From Atherix ibis (Eukaryota > Arthropoda > Insecta > Diptera > Athericidae), in assembly GCA_958298945.1 (NCBI GenBank), contig OY282607.1, forward strand, positions 48,895,020 through 48,959,019: a stretch of DNA of 64,000 nucleotides, written 5' to 3'. The notes beneath the pieces were generated by a model. It did no database searches, was not told the origin of the DNA, and saw nothing but the letters and a program-made list of their open reading frames with translations. Every line of letters starts with the position of its first letter. The first letter of the stretch is position 1. The position numbers and the translations under genes are program-made. Shown here piece by piece: positions 56,160 to 64,000 of the stretch.

Positions 56160-56270
56160 ACTAAGTGTCTCGAGCTAAAATGTGACTATGTTAAAAAATA
56201 AAATGAATTTTATACATAAAAATGTTTTGTGCTTGCCAATGCGGCCAGGTTATAAGTTGCATAACCCTCG
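56160..56270 (+). mobile_element. Mariner M8, 3' end fragment
   Basis: CLELKCDYVKK followed by a stop matches the last codons of M1/M2/M8-type transposases (CIELKGDYVEK), then about 60 bp of tail and the end ATAACCCTCG with TA at 56271-56272. The upstream part 56035-56160 is unassigned except for a word, TGATTGAGCGTAA, shared with the insert at 34345. Confidence 0.7.
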
Positions 56271-56274
56271 TATT

Positions 56275-56694
56275 AAACTAAATATGAAAGGCGTATTTGT
56301 AGCGGAATTTTTGGATCTGTTTTCGAATTATCTAAGAAAGCACCTGTAAAGTATTATGTTATTTATAATTATAACAAAAAATCTATAATTTATTATAAAA
56401 TAATAAAAGAAAACTTTCTAATTGATATAATGTGGAAAAATAAATACCTCATTCCGGCTAAGCTTTAAACGAAATTATTTCTTACGACATCTATAAATTT
56501 ATTTTTTCGTTAATTTGAAAATAAATCCTTGTACTAATCTGATGTAGTTGAAATAGAAAATGGATCCAATCAAAAGCTTTCCTTTTAAATCCTAAAATAA
56601 ACTGATATCGTATTTGTTTTTTGGGTTTTACGTTTATACTATTGCTATTCACTCAGAAATTATAAGATATTGGGTCAGAAGATTTGTATTGTAA
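56275..56694. other. AT-rich non-coding interval
   Basis: Nothing recognised between the M8 and M6 mariner fragments. Confidence 0.45.
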
Positions 56695-56696
56695 TA

Positions 56697-57970
56697 GTTC
56701 GGCTGAAAAGTTTATAAGATTGACGTCTAGATGGCGCCTCTTGCAAAATTATCACAAAGCACCATCCTTCAAATGATTCCTGTCCAAATTTGACAGCAAT
56801 CGGTCAATTGGTTCGTGAGATATAGCATTTTGAGTAAAGCAACTTTTGTTATTGAAAAAAAATGGATAAAGACGAATTTCGTGTATTGATAAAGCATTGC
56901 TTTTTGATGAAAAAAAATACAGTGGAAACCAAAGCATGGTTTGACAAACGTTATCCGGACTCTGCTGCAGCTATTTCAACTGTGGAATATTGGTTTCGTC
57001 AATTTCGAACTGGTCGTACGAGCACAGTTGATGCAGAACGCAGTGGACGCCCAAAAGAGGTGGTTACGGCAGAAAACATCAAAAAAATCCACAAAATAAT
57101 TTTAAATGACCGTAAAGTGAAGTTGAGCGAGATAGCTGAGACTCTGAAGATATCGAAAGAGCGTGTTGGACATATCGTCCATGAATATTTGGGCATGCGA
57201 AAGCTTTGTGCAAAGTGGGTGCCGCGTGAGCTCACTGTGGACCAAAAACAACAACGTGTTGATGATTCTGAGCAGTGTTTGGAGCTGTTCAAGCGCAATA
57301 AACCCGAATTTTTGCGTCGATATGTGACAATGGATGAAACATGGCTCCGTCACTACACTCCAGAGTCCAATCGGTATTTGGCAGAGTGGAGAGCGAGCGA
57401 CGAACCGAATCCAAAGCGTGGAAAGACGCAACAGTCGGCTGGCAAGGTGATGGCGTCTGTATTTTGAGATGCGCATGGTATAATATTCATTGACTATCTC
57501 CAGAAGGGACAGACGATCAACAGCGACTATTATATAGCGTTATTGGATCGTTTGAAGAAAGAAATCGCTAAGAAACGGCCTCATTTGAAGAAGAAAAATG
57601 TGTTGTTTCACCAAGACAATGCACTGTGTCACAAGTCGATTAAAACGATGGTCAAACTCAATGAATTGGGCTACGAATTGCTTCCCCATCCACCGTATTC
57701 TCCAGATCTGTCCCCAGCGACTTTTTCCTGTTTGCAGACCTCAAGAGAATGCTCGCTGGCAAGAAATTTAAGACCGATGATGAAGTGATTGCCGAAACTG
57801 AGGCCTATTTTGAGGCAAAACCGAAAGAGTACTATAAAAATGGTATCGAAAAGTTGGAAGATCGCTATAATCGTTGTATCGCCCTCGAAGGCAACTATGT
57901 TGAATAATAAAAATGAATTCTGCAAAAAAAATTTTTTTACTGTGTTCCCTTATATACTTTTCAGCCGAAC
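56697..57970 (+). mobile_element. Mariner family M6 (irritans/Himar-like), full length
   Basis: The left end GTTCGGCTGAAAAGTTTATA follows TA at 56695-56696; the right end, read inward, is GTTCGGCTGAAAAGTATATA, matching 19 of 20. The outer right flank reads TTATA, so the target duplication is off by one base. Length about 1.27 kb. The transposase remnant nearly fills it. An internally deleted relative lies at 43330-43974. Confidence 0.92.
56862..57907 (+). pseudogene. M6 mariner transposase, one stop and one frameshift
   Basis: Starts MDKDEFRVLIKHCFLMKKNT and is open for 201 codons: WFRQFRTGRTSTVDAERSGR, LKISKERVGHIVHEY (helix-turn-helix), WVPREL linker, RRYVTMDETWLRHYTPESNR (first Asp), GKVMASVF, then TGA where a Trp codon is expected. 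The same frame resumes (DAHGIIFIDYLQKGQTINSD) to VLFHQDNALCHKS (second Asp; Pro to Leu in NAP) and YSPDLSP, where one missing base shifts the frame just before the third Asp block; the third frame then runs to the natural end EGNYVE. Close in wording to Himar1, the irritans-type mariner. Confidence 0.93.
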
Positions 57971-57974
57971 TTAT

Positions 57975-60325
57975 AGCTGCCAAAATTTGATAAAATGTAC
58001 TATTTTCGAATATTCCAAAGTCTTTTAATATTTAATTCTACTATTAATTATACACCGAAAGAAACAGTCAATCAATTTTGTATTGAGCAGATAAACAAAA
58101 ATTACTTTGAAATTGAAGTTGTCCATTTTTAAACATTTTTTTTTTTATTCAGAGCATTTTATCATAAAATTATGCTCTAAATAAAATTTCATTTTACTAT
58201 TTCTTTGTATTTAATAATAAAGTAATATTTGATTTCATCTTCAAATTATTTTTTTAATGATAAAATTTCTAAAATAGTCCGATTACTACATAAATGCTCT
58301 AATTTTGTAGACAATTAAATTTATACGAAAAATACATATAGACGAGTATATGATTAAAGAGACTCGGGAGTCTTTTTAGTCATATACTCGTCTATATGTC
58401 TATCACCATTTACATACATTCATTCAATCTATTAAGAAAATTTAAGGCCATCTGATATGGTAAATTCTATTTAGTTAAGATCAATAGTTTATAATTCGGG
58501 GAGGTAATTATTAAATTTACTCACAGACACAGAGCCATTGATGGGAGTGGCAGAAGAGTTTGCAACGAAATCGATTTTTAATTGAAAATCAATACTCAAT
58601 TTTAGGCAGCTGAATATTTTTTCCCCAAATACATTTGCATTTTCACGTACGGAGTCATATATGCATATCCAATAGAGAAACACACATAGTTTTTTAAATG
58701 TAGGTGTACGCGGCAATATGAATTTAGTCAAGGAACTACAGAAAATCGACAAACTTCCATTAAATATGCAAATGTGTGTGAAAGCTACAATATATTTTGT
58801 TTTTTGTTTTTAAAGAAAAATTCATTTTTTTTTCTGTCATGACATTCTTTTTGGATACACATATATGTGTACGAATATATTGGATCGATGAACTTGTTCT
58901 TCTTTCATCTACTCTCTCCGCAACATAATCTAAGAGTCATTCGATTTTTTTTCTTATTATGATCGCATGAAAAATGATAAAAAGACAACAAAAATGACGA
59001 TGGTTGCCTAATGATGATGATGACATTGATTGCATATACATCCTTGGATAATATTGTAGTATTCGCTATTCAGTTATATTGTCAGCTTCAGATGTAGAAA
59101 TATTACCGCTATTTATCGAAAATGATCTGAGTTCGATATTTTAACGCTGATAAATACATCAAGAAATGAGCAAATTTAATGGTAGAGGCATTTTTGAATA
59201 AATACCGCAGAAAAAAAAGGAAATTACCGAGTGAGGGAAAGGATGACAAATTCATTGTTGTCACCACGAAAATCTCCGCCATTTTTCACGTGGTTGTGAA
59301 AAAATGGGGAACGCGAAAAATGGTTATGATAACACCAGAGCACTAACTATACTATGAACATACTCAATCTATGTTGTCCTTATTGTGGTGTACGACTAGA
59401 ATCGGTTCCAAATTGTCAAAGAAGCGCCACTAAACTAGAAAGCCAGCCAGCCAATCATCCGGCTAAAGCAGTCAGATAGTGAGTCAATCAGTTAGTGAGT
59501 TAGTCAGTCACAAAGCTATCACAAAAATGTAAGGAATTTTTCGTTGGGATTATGTGTGTGCCTCCCAAAGTTCGGCATATCGTCTGTCGATTGATAAGTT
59601 CTAATACGTCCATTAGAGTTATCGGGAAAACATTAAACTTCAATTTTATGGAATTCCTTTTCAGTTGGAATCCCATTTTCTATTAGGTTTGGTTTCTTCT
59701 GTGTTAAATTTTCTGAAATTTTTTCTTTTCTAACTCTCACTTTTGGACATGATCTCAAGTTGGTTGGATGCTTAACTGTTGATATACACATACACATATA
59801 TATACTTACTTGTTATATCCCATGCATCACGAATTTTAAGGATTAGAATCTATTTTGTACTGAAACATTCAGATAAATTGTACTCTCTTCTGAAACATTT
59901 CATTTTTTAATCAAATTCCAAAAATACCTTAAATTTTTTTCATCACATTTAATTTACTACCAATGCTCTTATGATGATGTGGATATCTTAAGATTTTATA
60001 AATTTCTTGTTGTCCGTTGCCTGTTAATATTTTGTTCTATTTTATTATCTAGTATTTACTTAAAACAAATTTCTAAGCTATCGGAAAGAATTACATAATA
60101 AGACTATTAACAAAAAATATATGTACGCTTCCCTATATATGTGTAAGTTAAGACATTTTTTTTAAAGAATACCAAATGAATTAAGGATGAAATTTTTTTT
60201 TGCTGATTGCTTTAGGGTATACCAATTAAAACTCTTTTCTTTTATGGTTGAAATTGGCTATGTCTATTCAGTTTTTTGACATGTTCACTATAGAAGATTT
60301 ACCATTCGTCATAAAGTCTTTAATT
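57975..60325. other. Non-coding interval with a hairpin
   Basis: Contains the inverted repeat at 58334. A minus-strand frame at 58489-58752 includes a splice-like stretch (58525-58609, ending at GTGAGTAAAT) that I consider too weak to call. 59220-59530 is less AT-rich, with AGTCAGT/AGTTAGT-type tetranucleotide repeats at 59455-59515; possibly host regulatory or untranslated sequence. Confidence 0.4.
58334..58399. repeat. Inverted repeat, 31-bp arms, 4-base loop
   Basis: ACATATAGACGAGTATATGA and the next 11 bases (58334-58364) pair with 58369-58399 with two mismatches around CGGG. No match to any transposon end in the window. The tight loop and long perfect stem suggest a cruciform or a transcribed hairpin. 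Confidence 0.85.
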
Positions 60326-60329
60326 TTGT

Positions 60330-60669
60330 TAGGAAATTGTCGATTCATTTTTTCTGACGAAGATATTTTTCACTTAAACGGCTATTTGTAGCAAAATTTT
60401 CGCATTTGGGCATCTGAAAATCGAACAATTATTACATTCATCACAGCGATGACAATTGGCCACCAAGATCATGTGAAGTCATGTCAATTTACCATCAAGA
60501 TCATACGATTTAACACCGTTGGACTTTTGCTTGTGGGACTATCTGAAAGATATAATTTATAAGAGAATAGTTCACATACAATTCGAGAGCTCAAAACCAA
60601 TATCAGTCATGTCATTCGTTAAATAGAGCCACAATTATGCAAAAATGTGATCAAAAGAATCGATGTATG
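60330..60669 (+). mobile_element. D,D41D mariner-like remnant, copy 4
   Basis: Reads FSDEDIFHLNGYL, a stop, QNFRIWASENR (first catalytic Asp present), then a large deletion, then in a new frame HDLTPLDFCLWDYLKD-like words (third Asp) and RIVHTIRELKTNISHVIR with IEPQLCKNVIKRIDV. The second Asp block is lost in the deletion. An M1 mariner lies immediately behind, starting at a TA within this remnant. Confidence 0.75.
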
Positions 60670-60671
60670 TA

Positions 60672-61824
60672 CGAAAGTCGTTCAATAAGTCCTTAGAAAA
60701 AGATGGAAAAAACTGTTTTTTTTTTAAAAAAAAATTTTATTTTTCAACATAATCTCCTTTTAGCTCTATACACTTTTCCAACCGTTTTTCCAAAATTTTT
60801 ATCCCGTCCAAAAAATAGGATTTCAGAAGTTCTGCAAAATACTCATTCGTTTGAGCAATGACGTCCTCGTTGGAAGTGAACCGTCGTCCGCCAAGCCATT
60901 TCTTAAGATTGGGGAAAAGAAAATAGTCAATCGGCGCCAAATCTGGTGAATAAGCGGGATGCTGCAACAATTCCATTCTCAATTCCACAATTTTGGCCAT
61001 GGAAACAGCGCAGGTGTGCACACGCGCATTGTCCTGATGCAAGAGGATTTTTTTCTTCTTCAGATGGGGGCGTTTCTCTTTGATTTCATCGCTCAACCGT
61101 TGCAATAACAACGCGTAATACGCTCCTGTTATTGTTTTTCCTTTTTCCAAGTAGTCGATAAAAATGATGCCCTGCGAATCCCAAAAGACCGATGGCACAG
61201 TTTTTGCCTTCTTCGGAGCCCGTTCACCCTTGAAAATCCACTGTGATGACTGTCTCTTCGTTTCTGGAGTGTAGTAGTGTATCCAGGTTTCGTCCACAGT
61301 GACATATCGACGAAGGAATTCGGCAGAATTGCGATGAAAGAGTGCCAACATAGCCTCAGAGTCCACTACACGATTGCGCTTATTCTCCTCTGAGAGCAAA
61401 CGCGGCACCCATCTTGCCGAAATTTTTTTCACAGACAATTTTTCATGCAAAATTGAAGCGACTGTACCTTGTGATATGTCCGTGGCCTCAACTAATTCGC
61501 GCACTTTAATTCGCCGATCGTTCAAAATCAGATCGTGGATTTTGTCGATGATTTCAGGAGTAGACACCTCAACTGGGCGTCCTGAACGATGTTCATCTTT
61601 TGTGGATGAACGGCCACGTTTAAATTCATTCATCCAATTGTAAACCGTCGCAAACACAGGTGCAGATGTGCCATGAACTGCATCCAACTCGGCTTTGATT
61701 TCTTCCAGGCTTAAGCCTTTCAAATGGAGATGTTTGATGACAGCCCTAAACTCGCTTTTTTCCATTGTTATGCACAAATAAATGTCGTTAACTTTAATCG
61801 ACGATAGAAATTGACCTACGCTAT
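60672..61824 (-). mobile_element. Mariner family M1, 3' end present, 5' end lost
   Basis: The left edge is the M1 3' end with one change (CGAAAGTCGTTCAATAAGTC) after a TA at 60670-60671. The match to the full copy at 30031 continues to 61824 (GACCTACGCTAT), then stops, so about 135 bp of leader and the other terminal repeat are missing. Confidence 0.9.
60737..61765 (-). pseudogene. M1 mariner transposase, uninterrupted frame with a 7-codon deletion
   Basis: From the Met at 61765 (MEKSEFRAVIKHLHLKGLSL) the frame is open for 342 codons to the natural end IELKGDYVEK, about the usual mariner length of 340-350. All three catalytic Asp are in frame: RRYVTVDETWIHYY, LLHQDNARVHT and YSPDLAPIDYFLFPNLKKWL (34 residues between the last two; Ser to Ile before the third). 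Compared with 30227-31184 the residues AGKVMAT between KTVPS and VFWDSQG are missing. That strand is part of the conserved core, so activity is doubtful. The 5' terminal repeat is also gone. It is the longest uninterrupted transposase here. Confidence 0.92.
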
Positions 61825-62439
61825 TGATTTTTATTCATAAATGGTAAAGTTTCAACAAAAATTTTCAATAAGACATGGTAAACTTTTCATACAGAAAATG
61901 TGTTTCATTCAAAATTTAAAAAAAAATATCCCAAATTAATATTGTAGTAGTTATTATTTTCAAATTATTAATAATCTTGATTAGTTGTAATAAAAATAAA
62001 ATGTGTATATTGATACAAATGATCGACTCTTAAAAAATTTAAAAAATTCTTAAAAAATGTTTTGTATTAAAAATATTTAAAAATGCAAATATTAATTATT
62101 CGATTTTTTTTTTTGAGTAAAAAAATATAAATTTGAAGTTACATATTAAAAAAATTGATTGTCAGTCTTCACTCTTTAGAAAAAATTTCTATTTTATCGT
62201 TAAAGCATTATTACTGCTTTTTATTACTGCTTTTAATAAAAATATAATTCAAATCAAAATTATACTTTAAATTGAACTGGACTTTAGCTAATTTAATCGT
62301 GAAGCGATACACAGTTAATCATTGGTAAAAGGGTCACAAACGTTCTATTAAAATGGTCGCTCTGCAAATAATACTCTTCAGACAACATAACCGCTTATTT
62401 TAGCCAATAATAAGTCGTTCATTGTAAAAATTCGAAGTA
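61825..62439. other. AT-rich non-coding interval
   Basis: No feature recognised. Confidence 0.45.
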
Positions 62440-62905
62440 TCTGGATCGGTGCAAAATGTGTTAGTACTAGTGCGGCTTTGTAAAGGTCGTTCAGGCGAAA
62501 ATATTGCTGCTGTGGAGCAAAGTGTCGGCCACGCCCAAACAATTCGTCTTCGTGCACAAGAACTGGACATTTTCCTACACCATCACGCAGCGAATTTCAT
62601 TAAAAGACTTATTTTTACACGCCTACAAAATTAAATTGAGACTGAAACTTAAGCCTTGCAACCATTTGCAGTGTTGTATATTTATTTAATAGATGCTTGA
62701 ACAACAAGCGGTTAATATCTATTTGCAAAAAAAAAAATCATCGCGATCAATGAGGCATATTTCCATCTAACAAATGAAACTGTCGCACTTGGCGTACTCA
62801 GAATCAAGAACCCAGTTATGCACCCATAACTGTTTGGTACCGCTTTTTTGGGCTGCCGCCGGAGTCTTCGCACTGTACTTCCTCACAAATGAAGAAATGT
62901 TCGGA
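62440..62905 (+). mobile_element. D,D41D mariner-like remnant, copy 5, fused to an R1 remnant
   Basis: The plus strand reads GRSGENIAAVEQSVGHAQTI, RLRAQELDIFLHHHAANFIK (DNA-binding region), LKPCNHLQCCIFI, IIAINEAYFHLTNETV (first catalytic Asp of SDEAHF is Asn), RIKNPVMHP and FWAAAGVFALYFLTNE. It stops there, before the second Asp, and R1-type sequence begins within about 15 bp. Frame changes and stops are present. Confidence 0.75.
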
Positions 62906-62914
62906 AGTTTTTAA

Positions 62915-64000
62915 CGGGCAATATCCGAGTATGTTCGTGAACTATTCAATGAATGTCTGGAGAGTGGCGTTTTCCCAAATGAACGGAAGAGGGGAATGTG
63001 GTCATCTTGCTTAAGTCCCAGGACAAAGTATTGACTGATCCATCCTCCTATAGACCAATATATCTGCTGTCAGTGATTGGCAAAGTCCTTGAGCAAATAC
63101 GAGAGTAGATCTACTGAAGATACCTAGATGCGTGCAAGGACGTACCTTGAGGAGAGTAATTGCAAGTACGTGTTGGGGTTGTTTGTTGACTTTAAATCGG
63201 CATTCAACTGTTTGAAATGGGATCGAGTGATTGAGAAGCTCCTCGAAATAGAGTGTGATGAAGTCCATCTTTGGATGAGCTGTTTCGAGGAGAGATATGT
63301 TATTGTGAATGGGAAAAATGCGAGGGTCGTGCGCCAGATGGTTCGGGGCTGCCCACAGGGTTCTGTGGCTGGTCTGGCCATTTGGAACATGATGATTAAT
63401 TATCTGCTGTTATTACTAGAGAGAATGAAATGCAAGGTTGTTGCTTATGCGGATGACCTGCTTCTTTTGATTGAGGGTGATAGTCGTTTGAATCTTGAGA
63501 TGAGGGGCTGAGAATGTATGAGCCATGGAGTCATCTTGAGATGAGGGGCTGAGAATGTATGAGATTGGAGTGAGCGAGTGATTGTGGGTGTCTCTCAAAG
63601 TTAGAGCAAATGTATGTTATTGAAGGGCTTCCTGAGCCCGAGTAGGGTTCCAAATGTGAGAATGAGGAATGCGGCACTGCGATATTCACCAATGGTACGA
63701 TATCTCGGTGTCCGAGTGAGTGAAAGAAAGTGGTTGGTACCACTGGATGTCTGAGGAGGGTATTAAAGAGGGAATGGTGTATTCGGGGGAGGGCAATTCT
63801 AATATTATATAAGGGTTTGTTTGTTGCATTTATGGCGTATGAAGCTTGTGTTTGAGGTGATGTAATGCGGTTTAAGTATGCTAGGAACAGAATTAACAGT
63901 ATTCAACGGTTGGTTCTGTATGCATGTCTAAATGCTTGTAGGACAGTCTCCACCGATTCTTACTGGGAGAAATCCCATGGGATCTAGAGGTGCTGCGTAG
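62915..64000 (+). pseudogene. R1-clade reverse transcriptase remnant, runs off the window
   Basis: Order of motifs: VRELFNECLESGVFPNERKR, DPSSYRPIYLLSVIGKVLEQ, then after stops the 127-codon frame 63128-63511 with YVLGLFVDFKSAFNCLKWDR (motif A Asp), VRGCPQGSVAGLAIWNMMIN (motif B) and CKVVAYADDLLLLIEGD (motif C, YADD intact). A 32-bp tandem duplication (TCTTGAGATGAGGGGCTGAG..) at 63496-63560 ends the frame. Further 3', TISRCPSE, VLKREWCIRGRAI, LYKGLFVAFMAYEACV correspond to the thumb region. Wording is closest to the TRAS/Waldo type of R1-clade elements, by eye. The 5' side is fused to a mariner remnant. Confidence 0.85.

Noticed and set aside
58489..58752. 88-codon minus frame with a GTGAGT donor, as a host exon (58525-58609)
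   Set aside because: The acceptor lacks a pyrimidine tract and there is no second exon in phase; too weak.
1..64000. tRNA and rRNA genes
   Set aside because: I saw no convincing cloverleaf with A and B boxes and no conserved rRNA stretch; a covariance-model scan would be needed to exclude them.

Overview
This is an AT-rich stretch of eukaryotic, almost certainly insect, chromosomal DNA with no intact gene that I can recognise. The dispersed transposons are the types seen in insect genomes: at least nine mariner families with D,D34D or D,D41D transposases, one Tc1-like remnant, and non-LTR retrotransposons of the R1, Jockey and RTE types. The mix fits a fly (Diptera), but I cannot name the species; that is inference from element content and base composition. 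Nothing suggests a bacterial, viral or organelle source.

Layout. 0-6 kb: unique AT-rich DNA with one decayed mariner (family M2, 2540-3585). 6-14 kb: a non-LTR tail interrupted by mariner M4, which is itself interrupted by mariner M3 (6827-8444); a second M3 copy (10551-11770); and mariner M5 with both ends (12423-13627). 15-17 kb: a scrambled non-LTR retrotransposon whose reverse-transcriptase block occurs twice. 18-19 kb: an unrecognised open frame and a 57-bp-arm hairpin. 21 kb: a D,D41D mariner. 22.9-24.1 kb: nine tandem copies of a 138-bp unit that encodes the Cys/His tail of a non-LTR polyprotein. 25 kb: a Jockey-type remnant. 29.6-31.6 kb: a second Jockey-type remnant split by mariner M1 inserted at a TA. 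33-36 kb: a Tc1-like remnant and an opposed R1-clade remnant with a foreign insert. 37-39 kb: an M2 fragment, a D,D41D mariner and a small perfect palindrome built from mariner ends. 41-44 kb: mariner fragments M8, M6 and D,D41D. 46 kb: a shortened, non-coding M2 derivative. 49-51.4 kb: two mariners, one (M7) with both ends and two visible coding breaks. 54-56.3 kb: an RTE remnant lying between mariner ends, a 324-bp M1 deletion derivative with an inverted-repeat end, and an M8 tail. 56.7-58 kb: an irritans/Himar-like mariner (M6) with one stop and one frameshift. 60-62 kb: a D,D41D remnant next to an M1 copy with a 346-codon open frame. 62.4 kb to the end: a D,D41D remnant fused to an R1-clade reverse transcriptase that runs off the window.

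Family labels M1-M9 are mine, used only to tie copies together. Every transposase or reverse transcriptase seen carries at least one stop, frameshift, deletion or catalytic-residue change, so nothing here looks autonomous, although several mariners keep matching ends and could be acted on by an enzyme made elsewhere. Two minus-strand stretches (40075-40229 and 32300-32536) have splice-like borders and open frames and are the only hints of a host gene, whose introns would then hold the transposons; this is weakly supported. The rest is AT-rich non-coding DNA.
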